A stretch of DNA of 64,000 nucleotides from assembly GCA_964427855.1 (NCBI GenBank), contig CAYRVH010000013.1, positions 3,256-67,255 on the forward strand. The letters are read 5' to 3'. Positions 16,366-25,086 of this stretch are shown in pieces. A program made the translations under genes and the position numbers. Position 1 is the first letter of the stretch, and every line of letters begins with the position of its first letter. Source of the stretch: JAUPKT01 sp964427855 (GTDB lineage: Bacteria > Desulfobacterota > Desulfomonilia > Desulfomonilales > Desulfomonilaceae). The notes beneath the pieces were generated by a model. It was not told the DNA's origin and did no database searches. It worked only from the letters and a program-made list of their open reading frames with translations.

Positions 16366-17979
16366 ATGAACAAATCTCTTGCGGGGAGGAGGGCGGTCAT
16401 TTCAGACTCGGTCGGGCTGTTGGCTTTACTGGGGTTTGTCATCCTTTATGCTTATCTGTGTGTAAACTTCTCAGGTCCTCCATTTGAGGACGCAGCAATT
16501 CTTATGAGATACGCCCAGCATTTTGCCGCAGGCCACGGAATCGTCTGGAATCTGGGAGAGCCGCCTGTGGACGGCGCCACGGACTTCCTATTTATGATCT
16601 TAGTAGGACTCCTGGTAAAGGCCGGTATGTCCTTGGAGATTGCCACCCGCTCTATTGGCTTTTTGTCTCACATTATAACCGTATGGGTTGTGTACCTCAC
16701 TCTGAGGCGACTGTTCATGGCGGACTTGGTCTCATCTTGGGTCTCCTCTGCGTATTTGGCAGTAGGGCCTGGCTTGTATTATGTCTCTGCGTATTTTGGT
16801 ACTACCTTCTTCGCACTGTTCGCTTCAATAACATGGTACTTGGTCCTTCGGACCGTCCAACGAGGAGAGACCAGAGTGTCGGCCTTGATTTTGGCTATCA
16901 CTGCGCTCGCAACAGCTATGATAAGACCCGAGGGGGTTATCCTTACGGCGTTAATGCTGGCGACCCTTGTCTATACCTGCGGATTCTCACATGTCTCGTG
17001 CACGTTGAAGAGCTACCTAGCTGTTTTTGCATTGATAGGAGGGGCTTACTTCCTCTGGCGATGGAGCTACTTTGGGTTTCCCTTGCCGAATCCATACTAT
17101 AAAAAGGGCGGCGGCTTGCTCTATTCGTGGAGCTTCAAGCTCTCAGTATGGTACACATTGAAGATGTGCCTTCCGGTGGTTGGGGCGTTTATCTTAGGGT
17201 TCTATTCCAAGAAGACATTTCGGTTTACGTTGGGATGCGCTATTCCTATTGTAGGTTTTACGTCTTGTTTTGTTCTCATATCGCATGAAATGAACTTTTG
17301 GGGACGCTTTCAATATGTGCTTCTGCCCGTGGCGCTTGTGTGCTGGTATCCACTCCTTGAAGGCATTCGTGGAGACTTTTATTTCCGGAAATGGGCTGAT
17401 ATGAGCATGCAAAAGAAGTCCGTGGTAACTTGCTTCGTTGTCTTCGTTTCCATGGTCGTTCTATTTTACGGTGTGTCATTGGGGAAAACAACCACGTATC
17501 ATAAAGACGGTCTGTATGATATGGCGAAGATGCTTTCGGATTACAAAGGCCGAGACTTCACCATCGCCACCACAGAGGCTGGGCTGCTTCCTCTCTATTC
17601 TGGCTGGAAGGCCCTGGACGCATGGGGACTTAATGATCAGTGGATTGCCCATCACGGGGCAATAACCGAGGAGTATCTGGATCGCTTCAAGCCACACGTC
17701 ATTGTGTTTCACGAATGGTTCTCTCCCCTCGTGAGTCCGGTCAATACCTCTGGCAGGTGGTTCGAAATGGTCATGACCCTCAAACAGTATGCAGAGAGAA
17801 AGGGCTACGTGCTCGCCGCAGCTTTCGGCGAGAGCCCCTACGATACGCACTATTATTATGTAAGACCGGATTTCCCCGAGAGTAAAGAGATTGTGAAACG
17901 CATAAGAGAAACGGATTACCATTGGTTTGCCACGGGAAACAAAGCCATCAATTACGCCATGCTGGAAATCAAGAGATAA
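16366..17979 (+). CDS. Polytopic GT-C-type glycosyltransferase-like membrane protein
   Basis: A 537-residue membrane protein with about ten transmembrane helices in the first 370 residues and a soluble C-terminal domain. Its first periplasmic loop reads PPFEDAAILMRYAQ, then AGHGIVWNLGEPPVDGATDF. This resembles the AftB-like GT-C enzymes, which have a DD/ED catalytic pair followed by RYARNLAxGxGLVxN and a second conserved region. Such enzymes add sugars from polyprenyl-phosphate donors on the outer face of the membrane. AAGGA lies about six bases ahead of the ATG. The final 28 bases overlap a broken SGNH gene on the opposite strand. Donor and acceptor are unknown. Confidence 0.8.
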   Translation: MNKSLAGRRAVISDSVGLLALLGFVILYAYLCVNFSGPPFEDAAILMRYAQHFAAGHGIVWNLGEPPVDGATDFLFMILVGLLVKAGMSLEIATRSIGFLSHIITVWVVYLTLRRLFMADLVSSWVSSAYLAVGPGLYYVSAYFGTTFFALFASITWYLVLRTVQRGETRVSALILAITALATAMIRPEGVILTALMLATLVYTCGFSHVSCTLKSYLAVFALIGGAYFLWRWSYFGFPLPNPYYKKGGGLLYSWSFKLSVWYTLKMCLPVVGAFILGFYSKKTFRFTLGCAIPIVGFTSCFVLISHEMNFWGRFQYVLLPVALVCWYPLLEGIRGDFYFRKWADMSMQKKSVVTCFVVFVSMVVLFYGVSLGKTTTYHKDGLYDMAKMLSDYKGRDFTIATTEAGLLPLYSGWKALDAWGLNDQWIAHHGAITEEYLDRFKPHVIVFHEWFSPLVSPVNTSGRWFEMVMTLKQYAERKGYVLAAAFGESPYDTHYYYVRPDFPESKEIVKRIRETDYHWFATGNKAINYAMLEIKR

Positions 17980-18551
17980 TGATTGGCGATAAGGGGCGTG
18001 GTTGCCGTTATTGGTGAGACATTTTTATTCCGGTAGTGCCGGCAAGTCCTTCTAGAAAATGACCATTTGAGTGTGGCTAATTTAGAGGCTCTCACAAGGG
18101 TTACATATTTCTTTATGGCCCACTCAGTGTCAGCGGCCCCCATATTGAACGAAGGAACCTCGTAGGCTTTTCCGGCAGAATCCCCATTGAGTTTCTCCTC
18201 GAGCTGCTTGTGATACGTGTCCTTCAGGTCCACCCCAAAACCAAAGGTTATAGAATCGCCTATCACTGCCACGCGGATTACGCCGGCGGTCTTTTCCCGA
18301 GAATAATCAATGTCGCGAGAGCCATACGAGTTCAGCGTCACCGTCTTTCCCATTACTGGCAGCGCCGTTCCAGGTTCCGGATACTTGGGCACCGCAAAGT
18401 AATCCACAGGCTGCGGCATGAATACGCGGAGAAAGAATTCGAGGACGATGGCGACGACGACGAAAAGAAGGATGAAGATTAGGGTGTTTAGGAGTAACAC
18501 ACGCGCGATCGACTGCCAGCGTCTTGATTTTTTGCCAGTTGATCGATACAT
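17952..18551 (-). pseudogene. Truncated SGNH/GDSL hydrolase
   Basis: The first about 150 residues are a normal membrane-anchored SGNH hydrolase: basic N-terminus, one transmembrane helix (about 17-40), the block I motif VAVIGDSITFGFGVD and a block II-like FNMGAADTEWAIKKY. The protein then runs into about 40 residues with no family character and stops inside the 3' end of the GT-C gene. Blocks III and V, with the catalytic Asp and His, are missing. Architecture and spacing match the paralogue at 5449-6551, which is about 350 residues long. Upstream, an 81-codon open frame (18561-18806, minus strand) looks weakly protein-like but was not recognised; it may be debris of the same rearrangement. 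Confidence 0.75.
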
Positions 18552-18838
18552 ATTTGTCTCTCAGCTCAGGATCCTGCCATTTTGGTCTGACCAATCGACA
18601 GGGCTGAGATGACGAGGAAGCCGTTGAACGACGAACAGATCACTTTGCGGGCATGGAGCTGCCTTGTGAGCGCCTGTCTCCATGAATTGCGTATCAACAA
18701 ATGGTTGAGAATGCAAGCGTAACGTCAACTCTCCACCGTGAAGGCTTTCCCCTAAATCTGAACTGAGATAGGATAGGTTCTCGACCGCCGAGCCGGCGCG
18801 TTGCATTCGCCCGAGAACAGTGCATTGCAGCAGACACG

Positions 18839-20275
18839 ATGAACAGGAAGAAGCCCCTCATATACCTCATTGTGACGCTTTTTCTTCTCTCAGCTTTTGG
18901 GAAGCTGGTGTGCCCGTGCTGGGGGCAAATGAGAATATCAGCTGATCCATTGCCTCAAGCAGCCCCGATCGCTCCAGAGGTCGGCTCGTTGGAAGCGCAA
19001 CGCGACCAAGGGGATGTCGAGTCCCCCCAACATGCAAACGGTTTAGGGGAGAAGCGGCCCAATGAGGATTTTTCAGCGATCAGGAACATGGAAATTGCAC
19101 GGCTCGATCATTATATTCCCCAAGAAGAGGCTCTCATGTTCCACACGGTTCGCCTTATGGAGCCTTACGACGCAACTTTTTGGCTGTCCTCTTTCATCTC
19201 CCGCAAACCGTTTGGCTGTCCCATCAAGCAGCAGGAAGTATGGATTCAGGCAATCATATCAGCGGTTGAGCGAAATAATCTGCCCCTGTGCAAAGAAATC
19301 CTGGGATTGGTAGCCTCCATTATCTCAATTGAGTCGAGTTTCCGAGCCGATCCCCTGCTTGCCGATCCTTCTCGGGGCGAAACTGTCGCTGCCATGGTAG
19401 AGAGAGCCGAGGCCGATTTGCTCCAAAAATATAGCTTCATCATGTCAGTGCCGCCTGTGCCCAGCCTCTATCGAATGTACAAGGAACGCTATTATCATAG
19501 GCTCATCGAATGTAAGACTGAAGGCGATATCGAAGTCCTTGCCAGGAGCATCGCAGAGGACCTCAAGCGGGATGCAGCCATCCTCCCTGGGTTTGTAAGA
19601 AATTTAGTCCTGAGAGAAATTGACAAAGTGTCCAATGTGGTGCGGACTAAGGGGTCCATGCAGCTCAATTTTCCTCGAGCGCGTCAAGTAATGAAGGAGC
19701 GTGGGGAGGAATTCTCGGATCAGGAGCTTTGCGACTACATGTACACCGTTGAAGGAGGGGTGGATGTGGGTGTCGCCGCTCTAAAACCTATTTTCGTGCA
19801 ATACGCGGCTTACTACGCGCGCGAGGGTACCCTGTCTTGGCTGTTCTTTGTCGGCATGGACTACCACTATGGCCCCTTCACAAGCAGGAACATGATGGAG
19901 CAAATCCGTATCAGGGATCTCTCGGGCGCAAACATCCCCCTGGATGGAGATCTGCTGGCCTATAATGAAAAAGGGGATCCTCGACCAGAGGAATCTCAGA
20001 CGCTCTCCGCCGCGGCTTCCGCATTGCCCCACATCCCGAAGTCGGCGATGTTCAAAGCCTTCCTCTTGGAGAAGGACCCGCACTACGTCTATACGGAATT
20101 ACACAAGCATATTGAAGAGCTGCACCGAGAACGATACGGCCCCACTTCCTTCGCGGTAGTGGGAGAGCTTTGGATGGGCGAAAACGCCAAGATCAAACAT
20201 GGCATCACATGGCAGACCAAGGCTTATCTCAATAAGCTGGACAAGTACCTCAATTCCATCCCATGGGGAGAATAA
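18839..20275 (+). CDS. Exported DUF1615-like protein, possible lytic transglycosylase
   Basis: A 478-residue exported protein. Residues 7-24 form a hydrophobic signal sequence; a low-complexity linker to about residue 70 precedes a helical domain. The segment ASIISIESSFRADP resembles the catalytic-glutamate region of lysozyme-like transglycosylases, and GGVDVGVAALKPIFVQYA followed by GPFTSRN and LDGDLLAYNEKG resembles DUF1615 proteins. If correct, it would cut or remodel peptidoglycan in the periplasm, perhaps making room for a glycan export apparatus. The family assignment comes from memory of motif order and is moderate. The ATG at 18839 has no strong ribosome binding site. Confidence 0.65.
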   Translation: MNRKKPLIYLIVTLFLLSAFGKLVCPCWGQMRISADPLPQAAPIAPEVGSLEAQRDQGDVESPQHANGLGEKRPNEDFSAIRNMEIARLDHYIPQEEALMFHTVRLMEPYDATFWLSSFISRKPFGCPIKQQEVWIQAIISAVERNNLPLCKEILGLVASIISIESSFRADPLLADPSRGETVAAMVERAEADLLQKYSFIMSVPPVPSLYRMYKERYYHRLIECKTEGDIEVLARSIAEDLKRDAAILPGFVRNLVLREIDKVSNVVRTKGSMQLNFPRARQVMKERGEEFSDQELCDYMYTVEGGVDVGVAALKPIFVQYAAYYAREGTLSWLFFVGMDYHYGPFTSRNMMEQIRIRDLSGANIPLDGDLLAYNEKGDPRPEESQTLSAAASALPHIPKSAMFKAFLLEKDPHYVYTELHKHIEELHRERYGPTSFAVVGELWMGENAKIKHGITWQTKAYLNKLDKYLNSIPWGE

Positions 20276-20481
20276 CCTCACAGCCGCATCCTAATCTGTG
20301 ACAACGCTGTCGCAGTGAGTTCGGTTGTCGTTCGATGGCATGTGATCCGGGTATGCTCTCGTCCCTGCGGCGAGCCAAAGGGCTGGCTCTGGGACACTAC
20401 GACCTCTGCAATCTCCAAATCATTGGAGAAACTTAAAGTTCTCCCGGGTTCAAGCTGCCGCCATTGGGCGGAGAGGCTATC

Positions 20482-20889
20482 TTGAGCAACAAGGAAATTC
20501 AATCTACTATGCTGGCCAACACAAAGCTCAAACCACAGGTAAACCCTGCTTTATGCATAGGAGTCGCAACCTGCGTCGAGCATTGTTCAGCATCAGCCTT
20601 GTCGGGAGAACAGACTCCCTTTGTCGATGCGGACGCCCGCATCACCTGCTTTTGCTGCCTGGAAATCTGCCACAAGAAGGCTATCCGTTGGTTTGACGTT
20701 GCTTTTGAACGATTGCAAAAAAGTTCTCGCAAGAGGCGCCACCCGCGATCTGGATTTTCGTTTCCTGAGTTTAAGAGGTTCCTCGCGGGATGCCCGCAAC
20801 CACGCGGGGCGCTCGTCATTCCGACCTTGACAGCTCGATATCCTCGGCAAGGTCTAAACACGACTCATCCATACCGTTCCTTCACGTAG
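20482..20889 (+). pseudogene. Degenerate ferredoxin-like fragment (resembles DUF362 C-terminus)
   Basis: A 135-codon frame beginning at TTG 20482, which has GGAGAGG five bases upstream. Residues about 19-65 resemble a two-cluster ferredoxin domain like that at the end of DUF362 proteins: VNPALCIGVATCVEHC and DARITCFCCLEIC. Each motif has lost one cluster ligand: the second Cys of the first CxxCxxCxxxC is Val, and the first Cys of the second motif is Arg. The usual Pro after the last Cys of each motif is Ser and His. The rest of the frame is unrelated, and the 3' end overlaps the convergent aminotransferase gene by 25 bases. No DUF362 N-terminal domain is upstream. It may be a remnant, or a small protein binding fewer clusters. 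Confidence 0.55.
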
Positions 20890-22118
20890 GCGAGGGACTC
20901 CTCTATGGCCTTCAAGGTCAGTTCGAGATCTTCCTCGCTATGGCGATAACTGATGTATGCGTGGTGGTACGGGGAGAAAAAGAAACCCTTCCGGATGAGC
21001 TGCGTGTAAAAATCTGTCCGCTTTCCTTTATAGGAGCCGCTTTCATCCTTCTCAAAGGTAATGTAAAACATGGGCCCTACGCCGGTCAGCTCAGCGCCAA
21101 TATCATATTCGTCAATGAGTTTAATGATCTTTGCGATGAATCGATCGCCTTTCTCCCAAATGTTTTCAAGTACCTGATCACGCTCGAGGATTTCGATTGT
21201 CTTTAGAGCGGCAACAAAGCCGTCGCTGTTGGGAAAGAACGTTGACGAAATGAAAAGCTTCTGAGCCGCTGCCATCATGACTTCTTTTTTGCCTGTCACC
21301 ACGGATATGGGATAGCCGTTGGCCATGGCTTTGCCAAGGACGGTGAGATCAGGCGCAACGCCGTATAGCTTTTGAGCCCCTCCCATGGAGAGCCTGAATC
21401 CCGTGCGGATCTCGTCATATACCAACACTGCGCCGTACCGGTCAGCGATCTGTCGAACCCCCTCCAGGAAACCCGGCTTCGGTATCTGCATCTTTTCATG
21501 GTTGGGATGCCCGAACGGGGTCATGATAATGGCGGCAGTCTCATCGCCATGGATGCGCATCAATTCTTCGAGATGCTCAAGGCTGTTGTACGGGAATTCA
21601 TACACGTCCTCGTAAAGCTTTTTGGGGATTCCTCCCTTCATTTCCACACACCAATCATGCCAGCCATGGTACCCGCAGCGCATTATCTTGATTTTGTTGG
21701 TGTGCGCCCGCGCAATCCGGATGCTTGCGGTGGTGGCGTCTGATCCCGTCTTCAGAAAAATGCTTAACTCCGCTGAGGGGACGAGTTCTGTCAATTTTTT
21801 CGCCAAGGTATTCTGATATCTTTGTGTCAATGTGAAGCAGAACCCTTTTCCGCTGATTTGTCTATAGACAGCGTCATCTACTTCAGGCTCTCGATAGCCG
21901 AGGATGATCGGCCCATATCCACAGAGAAAATCAATGAACTCGTTGCCATCCACATCGATCAGACGGCACCCTTTGCCAGATTCAAAAAAGATTGGATACT
22001 CCCCTTCGATGAAGTCGGTGGGCTTTCTCGCGCCCAACACACCTCCCGGCACGAGTCCTTTCGCTTCTTCGAAGAGTCGTCTGCTCTCGGTAATGTTAAG
22101 TTTCGGCGCCTCTTTCAT
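20865..22118 (-). CDS. Class III aminotransferase, glutamate-1-semialdehyde-aminomutase-like
   Basis: A 417-residue PLP enzyme of the class III aminotransferase group. It shows FLKTGSDATTASIRIAR, the CGYHGWHDW phosphate region, VYDEIRTGFR and the PLP-binding lysine in LGKAMANGYPIS. It resembles HemL in the N-terminal half, but the region around the active-site gate (SSTFFPNSDGF) differs from HemL, and the gene is paired with a saccharopine-dehydrogenase-like enzyme and not with heme genes. I therefore call it HemL-like without assigning HemL activity. AGGAG six bases upstream supports the ATG. It starts 15 bases after the stop of the upstream partner, so the two form an operon. Confidence 0.85.
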   Translation of the reverse strand: MKEAPKLNITESRRLFEEAKGLVPGGVLGARKPTDFIEGEYPIFFESGKGCRLIDVDGNEFIDFLCGYGPIILGYREPEVDDAVYRQISGKGFCFTLTQRYQNTLAKKLTELVPSAELSIFLKTGSDATTASIRIARAHTNKIKIMRCGYHGWHDWCVEMKGGIPKKLYEDVYEFPYNSLEHLEELMRIHGDETAAIIMTPFGHPNHEKMQIPKPGFLEGVRQIADRYGAVLVYDEIRTGFRLSMGGAQKLYGVAPDLTVLGKAMANGYPISVVTGKKEVMMAAAQKLFISSTFFPNSDGFVAALKTIEILERDQVLENIWEKGDRFIAKIIKLIDEYDIGAELTGVGPMFYITFEKDESGSYKGKRTDFYTQLIRKGFFFSPYHHAYISYRHSEEDLELTLKAIEESLAYVKERYG

Positions 22119-22133
22119 ACACCTCTCCTGTCC

Positions 22134-23279
22134 TTAGTCCAGTTCCAACATGGAAGAAATCGTCTCTGTTTGGTGTATTCTTGCCCCTCTTTGCAAAAAG
22201 GCGGCGAGAAATTTGGCAGGATCGATGCAGCCTTCAGGGGCAACCACCCCCTTCACGGTGACGTCTCCTGCATCCATCATGAGCGCTGCGATGGCGGCCG
22301 GCAACCCTGTTCCCGGCGCCATTCTGCCCACCATATCAGCGGTGTAGGTGACTTTCTTGCCGTCTATCGTCCCCTTGACTATGACCTTGAGGCCAGAAGC
22401 CTGCGGCCCTCTGTCTCTGCCTTCTGGAATCTTTTCCCACAGTTTCAGCGTGAGATCGTATGGGACGACTGCCCCACTTTTGAGTTCCAGCGGCTCCTTA
22501 CTGAGGAATCCCGTTTCCTTTTGTTCTTTTATAAGTTCATCAACCCATAATGGAATGAGAGCGCCTTTTATGATGACGTTTTTTACCCCCTGAATGTACT
22601 TGGGAATGGTGAGGGGTTGGGGATGACCCACGTAACGGACGTGGCACTCGCCTAGAGGTTCCAAGAATTCCATCGGCGTCACACCAGTCCCCCCTTCTAC
22701 GAGAACCAGTTCACCGTCCAAATATTGGGGGACTTTTCCCAGCGTCATGTGAAGGCTGTGATCCCATGCGGCGCCGGCAAGTTCCGCTATGCTGACTACC
22801 CAATAAAGGTGAATTTCGTCCACCGTGCTGAGGCGGTCTGCGTACCACTTCACCAAGACGTTGTTGGTGCCAGGATCGGAGCCCATCCCGGTCAGCACCG
22901 TGATGCCTGCTTCTTTGGCCAAGGCATCGATCTCTGAGTTAAACAATATCTCTGTTCCTTCATAATCGTCGCAGATATCGATGTAATTCACCTTAGCTCG
23001 TACTGCAGCTCTGGCTACGGGCACTGCGGTCTTGTAAAACGGTCCGGCGCAGTTGATCACGACGTCTTTGTTTTTGAATGCATCTACCATGGCGTCATGA
23101 TCATTGACGTCTATTCCGATGAGCCTCACCTTGCTGCTCTCTCGTAATTTTGGCGCCAATCTCTCAGGATTCGGATACAAGTCTGCCAAAACGATTTCAG
23201 CCACCTGTCGTTGTTTTATGAGATCACGGGCAACGCCCTGTCCCATTCCGCCAGCTCCTCCCAACACTAATGCACGCAC
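22134..23279 (-). CDS. Saccharopine dehydrogenase family protein
   Basis: A 381-residue NAD(P)-dependent oxidoreductase with the N-terminal Rossmann motif VLGGAGGMGQGVARDL, the INCAGPFYKTAVPVARAA stretch typical of the saccharopine dehydrogenase group, and a long C-terminal substrate domain. Family members reduce or oxidise imines between an amino acid and a keto acid or aldehyde. The start is taken as GTG 23279, where GGGAGG lies about seven bases upstream, instead of an in-frame codon 24 residues earlier. Cotranscription with the downstream aminotransferase suggests a short pathway interconverting an amino-acid semialdehyde; which amino acid is unknown. Confidence 0.83.
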   Translation of the reverse strand: MRALVLGGAGGMGQGVARDLIKQRQVAEIVLADLYPNPERLAPKLRESSKVRLIGIDVNDHDAMVDAFKNKDVVINCAGPFYKTAVPVARAAVRAKVNYIDICDDYEGTEILFNSEIDALAKEAGITVLTGMGSDPGTNNVLVKWYADRLSTVDEIHLYWVVSIAELAGAAWDHSLHMTLGKVPQYLDGELVLVEGGTGVTPMEFLEPLGECHVRYVGHPQPLTIPKYIQGVKNVIIKGALIPLWVDELIKEQKETGFLSKEPLELKSGAVVPYDLTLKLWEKIPEGRDRGPQASGLKVIVKGTIDGKKVTYTADMVGRMAPGTGLPAAIAALMMDAGDVTVKGVVAPEGCIDPAKFLAAFLQRGARIHQTETISSMLELD

Positions 23280-23635
23280 TTTCCATCCTCCCAACTTTTC
23301 AATTGTGCCATCAAGAGAAGGCAGTTGCTCATTGCTCGAGCATTCCGACACGTTTGGTCAAGGCATGCTTTTTCTCGAGAGCCAAGGTCAACAGGCGTGT
23401 GCGCCGCGCAAATGACATGCATACCCCCCAAACGTATTCTTAATCTAGTGTGGGTACCTCATCTTTTGACCGTATGTCAACCTCGGCGCGAGGCCCAGCC
23501 ACGTCTTCCCACGAGTAGGGGGATTGATAGTGTGGAAATGCACCGATTAAGATTTATGCTGGTGATGCCGGACCAAAATATTCTCAGGCCTCATTCATTT
23601 ATGGCAATGGGGCAACAATGAGCTTCGGAGGTCGA
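23280..23635. other. Intergenic region upstream of the saccharopine-dehydrogenase-like gene
   Basis: About 356 bases without a convincing gene on either strand. It should hold the promoter of the minus-strand pair 20865-23279, but I could not pick out a clear -35/-10 pair or a terminator hairpin for the upstream remnant. Confidence 0.6.
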
Positions 23636-23900
23636 TCATGTCTTGTCATCTCCCATTGCCTGTTTAGAAAAGACCGGCAGCTCATACCACATCTCATCCT
23701 TAACGCGCACAACCAAGCTCTCTGGAACCAACAGTAATTAACGGCACTGAAAGCTTCTGGGCCAGGTCTTGTATCATTTTCTTCCAGGTTCGATCATGCT
23801 CGGACGCCCCCCTCATTCGTGGACTGTCTAATATCACCATGGAGACCTCGTTATGCCTCCTTGCATAAAAGAACAGTGTCTTTAGGGTCTTTTCCTCGAC
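23636..23900 (-). pseudogene. Frameshifted gene remnant, C-terminal part, unrecognised
   Basis: Two adjoining minus-strand frames read as one protein-like sequence with a one-base shift. The first covers about 23900 down to a TAA at 23702-23700 and includes YARRHNEVSMVILDSPRM and DRTWKKMIQDLAQKLSVPL. The second takes over near 23735 and continues PESLVVRVKDEMWYELPVF to a TGA at 23638-23636. Neither half alone looks complete, and no start codon precedes the first half before a stop inside the MFS gene. The 46-codon piece from ATG 23840 has GAGG five bases upstream and could be translated. The family is unknown; the 5' portion may have been lost when the MFS gene took its present position. Confidence 0.45.
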
Positions 23901-25063
23901 GCCAAGATGACGGGAATGGCGACAAACTGAGCCGTAACAGAAAAGGCAACCACGGCGTATATCGACACGTCATAGAGGACTCCCATAACAGCGCTTCCAG
24001 CAAACCAGGCAAATCCAAACGTGGTGTTGAGGAGGCCAAAGGCAAAACCCAATTTGTTAGAAGGAACTAACTCAGCAACCGCAGCCCTCATGATGGACTC
24101 CTGGGCGCCCATTCCAATGCCCCAAAGAACCATTCCCGCCAACGCGGCCTCAAAACCGCCCAGGAACACGAGGGGGGCAAAAAGGCCAGAGGCCATCACT
24201 GACAAGGCCAAAACTGGGAACCCAAGTCGATCAAAGAGCTTGCCGAAACCCAACGCCGCCAAGGCGTCTGACGCCATTGCAATGGCATAGAAGATCGGAA
24301 TCCAATTTGCTGAGACGCAACCTTGTTTCGCAAAGTGATAAGCAACAAGAGGGAAGTCTGCATAGCCCGCCGCAATGCAGCTTATGGCAGCGACATAAAG
24401 CCAGAAGGAATGCGTATATCCTTTCCGCTCAATCTTGATGGATGCAGACTCAAGTCCTCTGGGATTTGGGTAAAGTCTGTATGCGGTAAAAAGAGCCGTG
24501 AGCGCGGCAATGGCCGGAAGGAGAAGGCCGGCAAAAGCCGAACGGTAGTCCCCATGTGAAGACAAGATTACCGCCACTATTAGAGGTCCGCATATAGCCC
24601 CGATCTGGTCGAGAGCTTCGTGCAGACCGAATCCCCAACCTCGTCCAATGCTGTCTGATGCGCAAGACAACATGACGTCTCGCGCGGGATTCCTGATAGC
24701 CTTGCCCGTGCGCTCTGCAACGATTAACAACGCTGCGACCTGCCAATGACCGGCCAAGGCGAGAAGAGGTACAGACGCCAAGTTCATGCAGTACCCAAGA
24801 AAAACGATGGCCCAGTACTTCTGTGTTTTGTCAGCCCAGTATCCGGAGAGAATCCTCAGTCCGTACCCGATCAACTCGCCGAAGCCGGCCACTATGCCGA
24901 CCGCCGTAGCGCTTGCTCCCAACACGGACAAAAAAGGGCCAGTAATACTTCTCGCTCCCTCGTACGTCATGTCAGAAAAAAGGCTCACCACGCCGATCAG
25001 TACAACAAACTTTACGGCGGAGGGGCGAGCGATGTCACAAATGATAGGGGGCTTGGGCTCCAT
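23882..25063 (-). CDS. MFS transporter
   Basis: A 393-residue major facilitator with about twelve hydrophobic segments. Conserved features include SLFSDMTYEGARSITGPFLSVLGAS in the first helix pair, GYWADKTQKYW (the MFS motif A loop between helices 2 and 3) and GFGKLFDRLG for the equivalent loop after helix 8. Substrate is unknown. It starts 23 bases after the hyfB-like stop on the same strand, with AAGG seven bases before the ATG, so it could be the last gene of the hydrogenase-like operon. Its 3' end overlaps the open frame of a gene remnant. Confidence 0.87.
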   Translation of the reverse strand: MEPKPPIICDIARPSAVKFVVLIGVVSLFSDMTYEGARSITGPFLSVLGASATAVGIVAGFGELIGYGLRILSGYWADKTQKYWAIVFLGYCMNLASVPLLALAGHWQVAALLIVAERTGKAIRNPARDVMLSCASDSIGRGWGFGLHEALDQIGAICGPLIVAVILSSHGDYRSAFAGLLLPAIAALTALFTAYRLYPNPRGLESASIKIERKGYTHSFWLYVAAISCIAAGYADFPLVAYHFAKQGCVSANWIPIFYAIAMASDALAALGFGKLFDRLGFPVLALSVMASGLFAPLVFLGGFEAALAGMVLWGIGMGAQESIMRAAVAELVPSNKLGFAFGLLNTTFGFAWFAGSAVMGVLYDVSIYAVVAFSVTAQFVAIPVILASRKRP

Positions 25064-25086
25064 GATTTACCTTCTTTCAGGAGAGG

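Noticed and set aside
20865..22118. Naming the aminotransferase hemL
   Set aside because: It is HemL-like, but its active-site surroundings differ and its partner is a saccharopine-dehydrogenase-like enzyme, not heme genes.
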